The notes beneath the pieces were generated by a model. That model was not told where the DNA came from. It made no database searches and saw only the letters and a program-made list of their open reading frames with translations. Of a stretch of 64,000 nucleotides of DNA, positions 34,540-45,579 are shown in pieces; the first letter of the stretch is position 1, and each line of letters opens with the position of its first letter. Source of the DNA: Antedon mediterranea (taxonomy: Eukaryota > Echinodermata > Crinoidea > Comatulida > Antedonidae); NCBI RefSeq assembly GCF_964355755.1, contig NC_092680.1:2335001-2399000 (forward strand), written 5' to 3'. The translations under genes and the position numbers were made by a program.

Positions 34540-34865
34540 TATATTATAAATAATTATCATACAATGATAAATATATATGACAAAATATCATTGATAAATA
34601 CATAATATATAATATATGATCAATATTAAGGTTGGTTCAAATGCATCACAAACAAGACAATTTCGTGGTTTAAGGAGAATGGTAGCCTTTGTCAATGTCG
34701 ACAGAATGTCTATCTTTACACAAAAAGATGGCTAGCTATATGTTAATTTAACTTGGTTGAAATGTTTAGTAGCGATATCGATGGTTTGTCTAAATTTTAT
34801 GTAAAATAACATCAGATAATAAGGTACTCTTTAAGTTTTAGACACCTTAATAAAATAATATAGTG
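34540..34865. other. AT-rich spacer between LINE remnants
   Basis: No gene or repeat recognised. Confidence 0.5.
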
Positions 34866-34869
34866 AAAT

Positions 34870-34936
34870 CTAATGTTTTCTGTCCTCGGACATTACACTT
34901 TCCACAATTTGTTTCCAGGTTTATTTGGGGCAGGAT
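34870..34936 (-). mobile_element. LINE 3' terminal fragment, copy 2
   Basis: The minus strand reads TWKQIVESVMSEDRKH-stop, the counterpart of WKQIVESVMSEDGKR-stop at 28811. The upstream nucleotides ATCCTGCC also match. The conserved reading frame in two diverged copies shows the segment was coding in the parent element. Only about 65 bases are legible here. Confidence 0.65.
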
Positions 34937-34939
34937 AGA

Positions 34940-35555
34940 AATCTTGTATAAAATATATGAATCATTCAAAAAGTATTAGAAAGAAAATTGTCGTAAAGTT
35001 TAAATATAATATATGCAGTTTTGTCATGCATTTTTTTAAACAACAAATCAAATTCAAATCTGTGTATTCATAACAAAAATATAGGAAGTAGATAAGCGTA
35101 AGGAACAAACTTGTCGAAAGGATATTCATTCAAGCGTTGTTGAATAGAGTTTGTCAAAACATGTTTTACGTTACATCGCTTTCAATCTATATGTTCAGTA
35201 GTCAAAACTGAACTTCCAACAACTAAAAAGCAGGAATAACTTAAACCCTCAAAAATGATTATGCATTGCCTCTTTCCATTTGATTTACTTTATCATAATT
35301 TGCTTTTAAATTATAAACACCTACATTACACAGGTGATTAATCATCCAACACCCACTATAAATCCCAGGTACATAAAAATAAAACAGCCCCAGAAGTAAA
35401 GTACCACTAATTGGTTGTTATTTTTTAAATGCTTGACCCATTGTGACCTTAGCATGACCCTTCAAGAACTATACCTAACCCTTGCCTCATGGTGGTCATT
35501 TCCTAACACACTCACCCCATACAGTTGTCTCACTTAATAGTTACCTTATGACCTA
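34940..35555. other. Spacer, nothing recognised
   Basis: Composition becomes richer in C near 35430-35560, just upstream of the candidate ORF. It includes TGACC words at 35446, 35460 and 35474 and pyrimidine-rich CAGTTGTCTCACTTAATAG, which could act as a splice acceptor tract. Confidence 0.45.
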
Positions 35556-35624
35556 GCATTGCAGTCAGCTGGGAAAAGGTCAGCACATTATCCTCTCCTG
35601 GGAAGCAGCTCATCAGCTAGCAAT

Positions 35625-35936
35625 ATGGCTATGGTCATTACCGCTTTTATTAGTTACATCAGACTATCTACTATAGGACAGTTAGCAGTCAATCTTACAT
35701 TCACTAAATGGCAATCAGTCATTGTTGATGGCTTCTTTAACCCCAGCGGCCCAAATGACCCCGCTAAACCAGAGGTTAAACCCCAATTTGTTGACCCTAA
35801 ACTAAAGCACTTAGCTTTGCAAAGACTTGTCAATATCTCTATAGTCTATTATAGCATGTACAGAGGCTCATTAACAAACTTTCACTGGTATTGGCCACCC
35901 ATAAATAAAGCTGTTGACAGATACCTGGCAAGATGA
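35625..35936 (+). CDS. Orphan ORF, 103 codons, hypothetical protein
   Basis: The frame is open from at least 35559; the first ATG is at 35625 and the stop at 35934-35936. The predicted protein starts MAMVITAFISYIRLSTIGQL, a weakly hydrophobic N-terminus. A proline-rich hinge (NPSGPNDPAKPEVKPQFVDP, residues about 41-60) follows, then a more regular segment with VNISIVYYSMYRGSL and ends FHWYWPPINKAVDRYLAR. The residue mix (W, Y, P, K, D in balance) is more protein-like than other frames in the window, and local GC is higher. AATAAA occurs at 35977, about 40 bases after the stop, as for a terminal exon. TAG or CAG acceptors at 35546-35563 could join it to an upstream exon, so it might be the last exon of a larger gene. 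I do not recognise the family. It may also be a repeat fragment or chance. Confidence 0.3.
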   Translation: MAMVITAFISYIRLSTIGQLAVNLTFTKWQSVIVDGFFNPSGPNDPAKPEVKPQFVDPKLKHLALQRLVNISIVYYSMYRGSLTNFHWYWPPINKAVDRYLAR

Positions 35937-35976
35937 TGCACCAGGACAAAAGTTGAGGATAAAAATGAAGAGTAAG

Positions 35977-35982
35977 AATAAA
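35977..35982 (+). terminator. Candidate polyadenylation signal AATAAA
   Basis: A canonical hexamer lies about 40 bases downstream of the stop of the ORF at 35625. In AT-rich DNA this hexamer is common by chance, so it supports the ORF only weakly. Confidence 0.25.
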
Positions 35983-35989
35983 CAATCCA

Positions 35990-37155
35990 TCATTTACAAT
36001 TATCTAATGCTTTTTGTAAAATTTGATGAGTGAAATGATGAAAGAACTAAAACAAAACAAATTCAATAACTATACAACATCAAATTAGTTCTTTTTAATA
36101 TTTTGACAGATATCTAATTTAAGTTTTGTAACTGGTATTTCTCTAGTCTAGATATTTACTTTTTCATTTTGATTATTTTTTTCAATTATTTTGTATCTTC
36201 ATTGAGATCTATCCACTGTACTATACTGTTTTTCCATTCTTTAATTTGCTTAAGAACAAATCACAACTTTTCTACATAGTCTGAGCAACAGAAAGACAAC
36301 AATAAGACAACAATTTGTAGCCAGATGCTTTTGGAATAAAAATTGTATTTGCAAGTTGTGACTGAATTGAAAACAAAATAATACACACTTTTTGTTTGAA
36401 ACATCAAAACAAACCAAAAAAATGGTAATTGAAAGTAACAAATGTTATGTTTTACTACTACAAATTTGGAATATCCATTTTAGACAAATATATTTCACAG
36501 ACGAACTCCCAACTAGAAAAGAAAAGGTGAAAAACCCCTTCCATATCCAAAAGAGCATAAAGGAGACACACTACATTGCAATAAATCTATCACTTTACTG
36601 TGAACTGGGGTCAACTTATATCAAGGAAGGGTTTGTATCAAATGTTGTACACTGTCTATAACCTCTTGCGGCAAGGTGGTTGAAATAAACAAATTATACA
36701 AAACTGTCAAACTAATCTACATGTCACAATATATCTTTCAATTATAACAAAAGGAGAAATCACACATCTTGGTACCATTACAAGACATTCCTTGGAATTC
36801 TCTGATTGGTTAGATTTTTGATATGTACAGACTTTATTCAGAAATTAGTTTAATTGTATACTCTGTTAAATAGTTTAAGATTAAAAATAGATTCAAATGC
36901 TGGTTCTAGTCTAACTTCTATCTATGCGATAACAGTGCAACATATAGTAGTATTTCATGAAGTTCTATACAAGATGAATTTATTATTATTAAGGAAACAT
37001 ATTAAAAGAAAAAAGAAGACAAACCTATAAAGAAAACTGAAAAAAGGTGATTCAAACACCATTGCACATTTCCCTGCCAGGACAGTATTCACATGTACCA
37101 TAATGGCGTTATACCAATACCGTAAATAGTCTATCAAAATAATTTGAACATTGAA
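35990..37155. other. AT-rich spacer, nothing recognised
   Basis: Short frames on both strands (36250-36661, 36955-37137) carry no recognisable domain. Confidence 0.5.
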
Positions 37156-37158
37156 TCC

Positions 37159-37314
37159 TTAAAGCTCTGTTTACACTATAAAACTTTATTTGACAATGAT
37201 CAATCATCAATAAAAATGATGTCATATTAATACCATAATTGGGCTTATCACTACCATATTTGGGCACATCATACTTTTTTTGTCAAACTAGTTTGATAGT
37301 GTAGCCAGAACTAA
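37159..37314. mobile_element. MITE family A, copy 6
   Basis: It runs from AAAGCTCTGTTTACACTATA to AGTTTGATAGTGTAGCCAGA. The interior holds CCATAATTGG near 37232 and CCATATTTGG near 37255, both CArG-compatible, and the family word GGGCACATCATAC. TTA precedes and CTAA follows, consistent with a TA target site. Confidence 0.85.
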
Positions 37315-37319
37315 GAGTA

Positions 37320-39365
37320 ATGAACAAACATATAAAACAGATTCTGAATTAGCTTTTTTATGTTCTATCTTTGTTATTTGTATACAAACTAAAGGTTAAA
37401 ATCATACTTAGATTAATTGAAAAATCAATAAAATAATTTAGATGTGCAATTTTCTTTGATGCGGTCAAACAATATTGTGGCTGTACACATAATACATTAG
37501 CTGATGTTACGTTGCTTTATTTTACTGCTCCCTAAAGAGATGGAAAGTGCAAAATGTGTACAAACCTCATCAGATATTATAAACGGTGTGACTCGTATAA
37601 CATGAAGCGTAGCAGCAAAATAAGTCACAATTGTACTATTTCATGACCTTTTACCAACGATTTGGTCATACTCACGGCAAGCTTCTTGTTTTGTGATTTC
37701 AAGACAAATAACTATCACCGTGGCAAGATCATTACTGAACAATCGTCAGGTCACAAACTTTTATGTAATCGGATGTCTTTGAAGAAATTACTTATTTATT
37801 TTGCCCGACCTTTGATGGTATAACGAAAAGGGGGAATATACATTAAAAGAATTCAATCAGCATCAGTTCATTAAAATACTCTGTTTGTTCAATTTACAAT
37901 TAAATTAGAAATCAATTTTAAACAAATTGTACTGTAGGTGTAACATTGGTTCAACACAATTAAAATATAATTTACGACAAGCATCAACTAACTACCAATT
38001 ATGTTTTTGAATGAAATGTTTAGCCTACACAATTTTATTAAAGCATCATGAAAGCCGAAATGCAATTTCTAACAAACGAGCACCCTAGGTATTGTAGTCT
38101 GGATAATTAGAGAATTCCAATCTATAGAATGTTCATGGCATTTCAACATAATGACCATATCCAGTAGGATTGGGTGGGTAAAGATTCTCATTCTTATATA
38201 CAATAACATAAAGAGAGAGAGGAGTACAAACTATATGAATGAAAAGAAACATTATTATCATGGGCCAGCCCTAGTTAAAAGTAGAACTTGTCTCACTATA
38301 GGAGCCAGAACAAAGACCCAAATAAGAAATACATAAACAACCAAGTTTATTAAGTATTACTAGACAAAAATATTTATGCCTAAGTAACAATTCTTCTTTA
38401 AAACAAAAATCTTAATCGATATTAACAATATTAACATTTTTTAGGCTTTAATTTGGAATGTAAATAAAGAGGGAGCTGTTTTTAAGAAATCACGAGTTAA
38501 AAAAAGAATTTAAAAAAATTTGTTTTGGTTAAGTCTGATGTTTTTCAAATTTGGAAATGGTAGTTGAGTAACTTCTTCAGTAGTAGTCTGATATGAAATA
38601 CGGTACACTGAGATTTATGTATACCGAGAAAAGAAATCATTTTTAGAATCTTTAAATATTTTTAGGTGGGGCTAGTGGGTAACATATGCAGCATCCTATC
38701 TTCCTAAATAACGCCAACGTAAAATCTAAAACATTTTAAGCATCTTTACGAATTTCCAGGGGGACACCCTTACTTCATTTTCTGCATCAAAGTAAGAGAT
38801 AAGCTTCACATCACAAAGTTATCTATACTGTTCTTAGTCGGTTGCAATTGTTGCATTTCCTATTTATTGATATTATCAAAGTTTCTTAAATGATCATAAA
38901 AAATGTTATATTTACAATGGGTGGTCATATTGCTGATAATATACAATTATGTCACTTTGTCTTTCTCTCACATGACACTATAAAGTATTAAGATGGATAA
39001 TGCAACTTTACAAGAGAGAAATTATTATTATATTACAAAGAATTTTAATATATATTTCTCACAAAATTAGTATGGATATCACTTAAATAGGATGATACAC
39101 CTGCATTGGTACAATGAAGAAATATTGTATTTTAAGAATTATAATGGAAGACAAATGCAGTATATAATGTTCAAACAGAGCTGTCGTGGATGGGGAGGGG
39201 ATGGTTGGGTGCTGTTGGGGAGTGATGGGGTCGGATTGTAATTTGTTATTATGTAAACCTCTAAGCATGTTTATTCATGAAAAGGGTGTTATAATGTGGT
39301 ATATCTGAACTCTTACTATAAGGTTATATTTTGTTAAGATCATCTTGCTCCTTGGAAGTTTATAA
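37320..39365. other. Spacer with one mixed island
   Basis: Bases 37470-37800 are of higher complexity and contain several short dyads and CpGs, but no frame. A G-rich stretch at 39188-39234 (GGATGGGGAGGGGATGG and following) could form a quadruplex on the plus strand. Nothing else was recognised. Confidence 0.45.
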
Positions 39366-39366
39366 T

Positions 39367-39410
39367 TAGTGGCAGATCCAGGATTTAGAAATAAGAGAGG
39401 CTGAGCTTGC
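39367..39410 (+). mobile_element. Possible hAT-type MITE terminus
   Basis: AGTGGCAGATCCAGGATTT closely resembles CAGTGGCGGATCCAGGATTT, the well-known terminus of hAT-like elements in many animals. The partner end was not found nearby, so this may be a solo end or a truncated copy. Confidence 0.4.
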
Positions 39411-39419
39411 CCTTGATAA

Positions 39420-41135
39420 TTTAAGCAACTAATTGACACATTTGTTGGATCCTTTACAGTATTATTATTATTATATTGTGAGAACAAAATATGAGACCAA
39501 AATATAATCAAGGATAACCTATTATCTTCCCAGAGATATTTTGACATTTGTACATTCACTAACACAATAGCTTGAAGAAGTTGATGTTTTGATTGTTTAA
39601 ATCACTACAAATATTGTATTAACATAAACTTAATTCAACAAAAAAAAGTACAGAATTTGAAATACTTTTATGAACTAGTAATACTCTTTAAAAAACACCA
39701 GTAAATATAGATTTGGCCTACTTAAGGTAACCCCATTGTAAGTTTAATAGTATAATGGACTATACAAGTATTCTACTCTTTATTAGCTGTAAGCACATAA
39801 AAGTATATTGGGTAATAAAAAAAAAATGATCAGAAATTCTTCTTGATAATTCATTCTAAAGTTTTTAGGTTGTATGGTAAGGCCTATGGAAAAAAAACCC
39901 TTTAAAAATTACTATATACTAGATTTTAGTAAAAAAATAAATACAATTCTTCTTATACAATCCTAAATGTGATACATCTGAACACATTTCAATTGAAACT
40001 TAAAGAGCATATTTTTTTACCTACCGTACCAAAGTGGAGGAGCTAGGCCTATACTAACTAGTACATTATTGATAGAAAATTTAAATTATGTTTAGGCCTA
40101 CTAACTAAATAAACAACAAACATTCATTTCGCTTTCACTTCCATTTTAAGCGTTATTTCTTTTTTAGATAAATTAAATAAAAGAACATTAAAATAAATAA
40201 AATATGAATACTATTATGCAGATTTTAATGCTTAACATCGCTTTTTTGATTTATGGATCGTATCCATATCACATCCTATTCCTACTTACTGTATGGCGTG
40301 ACCTTTCACCTCCGATGACAGAAACAAAATGACTCCTATAATGGTTTGCATCATTGAGTGTTGATTAAATGTAGGTCAGACAAGTAAAAGGGCACGGCTA
40401 GGTAAACGATGCCAAAATAATTGCTAAGGATCTCAGCAACTTAACTTGTATGTGTGTAATGATGATCATGGCAGGTTGAATCAAATGTCTATTTAACATT
40501 GCAATACAGAAAAAAAAAGACCAACACATCAACATATCTTTTGTATTATTCAGTGAATTCAAATCTGAAAATGTAAAACTCTTCCAAAGAAGAATTTCTT
40601 TTACTCCCTAAAATAAGCAAAATCAGTTTCAGTACATCAAGAATATTGGTACTTTGTCTGTAAATTTTGTTTATTTTGGCTTTATTTTTTCCCTACAAAA
40701 AATTTGTTAAGCCTATAGCATCATTCTACTGAAGCTGGTTTCTAGTTTAAAAAGGGTACTTCCGGTTTGATCAAAGCTTAAAACCCTGACATCTCCAACC
40801 CCTCCAACACATCCCACCCCAACCCAGGCTTGCGGGCTTGTTTCTTGACCACTGTTTTATATATTAAATATATTATCTCATCTACTATTATACCAGCAAG
40901 TTCAAACTTTTTATCTCCTATATTAAACTTTAAAAAGATATATATAAGGGTAGATAAATTCTCTTATTAATTAGTGTTTGCACTATGACCTTGTTATATA
41001 AATCACTCAATTGGATCTACCCGCTTTATTTCTTTGTTTTTATATTGAAGAAACTAAAGATATATGCAATGACAAAAATGTGAATAGCTACAAATCACAT
41101 AAGCCATAATTTATTCTAGGTTAAATGATATGTGG
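39420..41135. other. AT-rich spacer, nothing recognised
   Basis: No gene or defined repeat. A short C-rich stretch lies at 40793-40845. Confidence 0.5.
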
Positions 41136-41140
41136 TAGAA

Positions 41141-41212
41141 GGGGTTGGGCTCTGGGGTGGGGTTCTTGGGTATGGGAAGTGGGGTGTAGGAGGTGGATGG
41201 CCGCCATATGCT
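41141..41212 (+). repeat. G-rich tract
   Basis: GGGGTTGGGCTCTGGGGTGG, then GGTTCTTGGGTATGGG and GTGGGGTGTAGGAGG, carry many closely spaced runs of three or four Gs on the plus strand, a pattern compatible with quadruplex formation. Confidence 0.75.
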
Positions 41213-41288
41213 GGGGACCACATATATAACCCCAAGGTTGCCTCACAATGAATTTACAGTATCAAATTTAGGTTTTCTATCCTGCAGT

Positions 41289-41408
41289 CAAGTGGGGGAG
41301 GGGATGGAGGAAAGATAGAGGAGGGAAGATAGAGGAAGGATGGGGGTATATAGAGGGGAGGATGGGAGGGAAGATATAGGGGAGATGGGTGGGCAGGGAA
41401 GAGAGGTT
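41289..41408 (+). repeat. Purine-rich GA/GGA tract
   Basis: About 120 bases of mainly A and G (GGGGGAGGGGATGGAGGAAA, then GATAGAGGAGGGAAG, repeated loosely). The minus-strand frame across it is low complexity and is not taken as coding. Confidence 0.85.
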
Positions 41409-41419
41409 GAATGCACCCC

Positions 41420-43025
41420 CTTTTTTAACTGAAGTTCCCTTTATAAATAATAGGTATAGGCCTAAATAGTCCTTGATGATTGTGACAGGCTTGATCTCAG
41501 TATTTAACGAAAAAATATAAGTAAATGTGTCAATGTAGTATTTGGATCTGTGGAAGCTAATGACATTCAATGCAATCCTTAGCTTAGCCACCAAGGACCT
41601 TCTATCTGATCTTGTTCAGATTCCTAAGTTTGTTAGTAATCCTCTGATTGGGTGTGTTAAGCCACGTCAAGCGGGGCAAGACCTCCTGGGCTAAGCCACC
41701 TTAGGACTAAGTTTGTAAAATGTTAAAGGCTAATACACTATTAGCATTGTTATCAATTAGTTTAATCTCTGAATAGTAAACTATTGGTTGCAAGTTGTAA
41801 ACTATTCTCCATTCTTGCTACAATCATTGGCACAATTTGTACAATTAAAAAGCCTATATGGACCCATAGCACTATGTTAGCAGCCGATACTCATACAATA
41901 TCACATCTAGTGACATAATAGTAATACATTCGGCAGTATCGCCCCTTACCATAACTCCTAATACTTAACCTAACCCTCTAAATAATCTAAGATGGAGGTT
42001 GCTGTCAGAATCGTTAACGTCGCTAGACATGATACCAGTTAGCAGTAACCAGTTATCTTGGAGACCATTCACTCTTCAGAGCCTGTTCAAATATTGTGCA
42101 TTTACACCATAAAGAATACAATTATCATGCATTAAATGGGTAAAAACATAGCTAATTGTGATCTTTACGCATTAGAAAAAATCCAGGAAATAACATTATT
42201 AAAACAAGTCTATAAATGAAATGAAGAAACAGTCATTAAAAAGGATGAACAAATGAATAAAATAAAAAGATTAAACGATCGAATTAATGTAAAACAATAA
42301 ATAAGTACAATCATTATAAACATGATTTAGATTATCTAGTGAAAAGGTAAGTAGAGTAGGAAGATAGGATCACTTAGGCTATACCCAAGAGAGGACTCTT
42401 CCAACAGGTGCTATGTAGAACTGACATTTGAGAGGAAATTGCAGAGGTTTGTGGGAGAAGTCAAAAGTTTAAATATAATTACAAAGATAAACAGGTAAAT
42501 GCAAAATAAGCATAAACACTAAAATATGATCCACTGATAAACTTTCACCAAAAATAAAGACAATTTTATACGAATTATGTTGGAGATCAACGCATTATTA
42601 GGCCACCCTTCAAATCATAATTATGGAGGTGCTTCATTCCCTTACTGGGTGCTTTACTAGTTTCTAAAATATACAATACCTATATGTTTATTGCTCTTTT
42701 CTCTATTAAATTTCAGTCTTGATATGTCTGATATAATTCAGTGATATTACTTTCTGTTGCTTGTCTAGAGTTACATTCCGAAATCTATCGGGATAAAGTT
42801 ATGGCTTTATAACAGACGTATATTGGAGTTATATCAGAGTTAACAACACCAAGGTATAGAGAGTTAACTGACAAGCACTTATGTCTAAACTTAATGCTTA
42901 ACTCTAGTGTGTGTGTGAACATGTAAAGCTCAACCAAAGAATGTCACCAAAGAATGGATCGATTAAATGTACACAACAGAGGCCGAGATTGACCAGTACA
43001 CTGGATAAACCTCTAATCTTCCATT
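41420..43025. other. Spacer, nothing recognised
   Basis: No gene or clear repeat. A small mixed island lies near 41585-41720. Confidence 0.5.
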
Positions 43026-43031
43026 CATTGA

Positions 43032-43159
43032 GACCTCCAGTTAAGATTCACTGGGACCTCCAGTTAAGATTCACCAGAACCTCCAGTTAAGATTCACCAG
43101 GACCTCCAGCAAAGATTCACCAGGACCTCCAGTTAAGACTCGCCAGGACCTCCAGTTTA
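43032..43159 (+). repeat. 23-bp minisatellite
   Basis: The unit GACCTCCAGTTAAGATTCACC plus two further bases (23 in all) is repeated five and a half times with exact periodicity: first unit at 43032, sixth at 43147. Units differ at one to three positions. Confidence 0.95.
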
Positions 43160-43164
43160 TCCAA

Positions 43165-45205
43165 GAAGACTATGATGATTAGAACTTATGGTCAAGGAGA
43201 TCTTGAGCATATTTTATGGCTTTGCTTGACCAATCCAGAATAACTGATATTGCTTTATTTATTTAGAGAAAGATTAGATGGAAAGGGTGGACAAATGACC
43301 AATCCCAAATTTAAATGATTTTGTGTGGTTTCAAAAGAACCTTGTCTGGGAAAAAAATTTGCCAAGACTCTGAAGCAGACTTAAGCAGGTGTTGTAAACA
43401 AAACGAACCTATAATATGACCGCAAGATATAAGAATAATTAATAATTTAAAAAAATTATTAATAACATAGGTATTTTAATTGTCGAAATGTGATCATGGC
43501 AACATAACCATAATCTACAGATAGCAGCAATAGCAACCTATATCAAGCTAGGGCAATGTACTAATTTATTGCTATTTTAATATAATAATTTAAAAATATT
43601 TACATTTTTATAAACCTTTTTCTGATAAGAAAATTAAATTAAACTTTTTTTAGACCAAGGTTACCATTCTTTGTGTATGAAAAATGAAATTTAATTTTTC
43701 AGTACGTATAATGGCAGGAATCACGAATAATGTAATTAATTTTGAAAGAACCTTTGTATTTTCTTGAAGGTCATATGAAGTTTTGCGACATTGCATACTT
43801 GTATGCTCTGCAAAGGTTATATGTCAGTCAAACATTTAATTCTAATAATCTAACAAAAGAACTTTAATTGATAAATCAATAATATTATTCAAAGATTTGA
43901 CCACAAGCCCATATAAATGCAATCTTTAAACTCGCGACCAAAAAAACCGCATGAACAATCGGGGAAAATGCGAAATTTGAGGCTTTCATTTCACTTGATC
44001 GACGATTTTGCACCTGAAAATTAATTCCATTCTATATCTAAGGTCACATATTTTATAGTTAAGGTCGATATAATATTTTCCAAGGCTTTTTGTCAAGAAT
44101 AATGTAATTTGTCATCGATTATGTATATTTGACCGACGTAAAATTAAACGACTTGTTAACGGTAAACTTATCGGCTGCCCTCTACGTTTGTCTCAAGTTA
44201 GGGAAAGTACCTAATAAGGAATTTTAATATTTCTTTGATGAGTGACGGCAGGGAGGAGGACTTTAATTCGTTTAAAAATTTAATCAAAATGACGGTCAAA
44301 GTTCAAGTTGTTTTCACAATGAATATTAATGACAGATGAAGAGTTCATTGCACAATCGCATTCTCGTTCGTTATTGACCGATTCTTAATCGTTGATTTAT
44401 GTTTTGTTTTTCGCTATGTTAAAATCCCTGATAATCATAATTTTTAAACAATTAGTACAAACAATATAATTTAAAAAAATTTTTGATTATAAGAAACATA
44501 TTTTTTCATTACATTAATTGAATATCTGTTCACGATAAAATCGTTGATATTTAAATACTAAACAAATACCAAATCTAATTAACCATATTTTTAGTAAATT
44601 TTTCTTTTTTTTATTAAACAAATTTTTATTTAAAGATATTTATTTTAGCATAAAATTAGTGAAAAACATAACTATTTAATAATTATTTTTTTTTAAATTG
44701 CATGCATGGATGATTTCCATATTGCGCCCTCTATCTTTAATTTAGATTTTGGCCCAATAGTTTTTTTTTATAAGATTACATTCACAAAAACCATAATTTT
44801 AGTCCTACAGGCCATATTTTTCATTATTTTTTAGGCCTTATAGTCATCTTTTACAAATTTGTATACAAAATTATAAATGCTTTAAAAAAAAATATAATTT
44901 TGTTGTTTTTCTTTAACATTTGAATAAATGTAGATATTTCTAGTGACCTTGACAATTTATAGTATTTCTTTTGTAAAATTTATTTGGTTAATTTGAAAAC
45001 TGATCAAATGAATATCATTTACCCAATGATTTTATTGCTAAACAAATCCGACTCTTGGGACTATTATGAGGGCCAAAACGGTACACAGATCTCTCCCCTA
45101 TGTTTAATGATGTATACAATACAATACTGAAAATAGACTATATTAAAAGATTGCTGTTAAATAATACAAAGTGTTGTTGTGAATCTCTCAAATTATTTTA
45201 CTGAT
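43165..45205. other. AT-rich spacer with a mixed island
   Basis: Bases 43900-44410 contain many CpGs and TGACC/GGTCA words within AT-rich surroundings (for example TTATTGACCGATTCTTAATC). There is no frame and no repeat. It is a candidate for unique regulatory DNA. The remainder is very AT-rich. Confidence 0.45.
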
Positions 45206-45210
45206 GAAAT

Positions 45211-45342
45211 TAAGCTATGTCTATACTATCAAACATATGGACATGAAGATGTCATACCTACCATATTTGGGCATATCACTACCCTATTTGGGCACATAAC
45301 ACTTTTTTGTCAAACTAGTTTGATAGTGTAGACAGAGCTTAA
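45211..45342. mobile_element. MITE family A, copy 7
   Basis: The ends are TTAAGCTATGTCTATACTATC on the left and GATAGTGTAGACAGAGCTTAA on the right. TTAA lies symmetrically at both edges. CCATATTTGG occurs near 45260. The inner part of the left arm is shortened. Confidence 0.83.
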
Positions 45343-45429
45343 CAATTGCGAATGACCCACAAACATGGAAATCTCAAGTAACAAAACCTTTTCAAATCTG
45401 TAATATTTTTGAAAGGTTGAATGAGTAAA

Positions 45430-45572
45430 AAACTCTGTTTACACTATCAAACTACTTTGACAAAAAAGTGTGATGTGCCGAAATATGGTAGTGATATGAC
45501 ATCATCATGTCCATATATGGGCACATCACAGTTCTTTGTCACATAAATTTTGATAGTGTAGACAGAGCTTTA
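45430..45572. mobile_element. MITE family A, copy 8
   Basis: It runs from AACTCTGTTTACACTATCAA to TTTGATAGTGTAGACAGAGC, and lies only about 90 bases after copy 7. CCATATATGG is present near 45509. Its inner order is opposite to copy 7: the AGTGTGATGTGCC side comes first. Confidence 0.85.
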
Positions 45573-45579
45573 GGTCCTA

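Noticed and set aside
41277-41594. Minus-strand proline/leucine/serine-rich frame
   Set aside because: It is the complement of a purine tract with repetitive low-complexity sequence.
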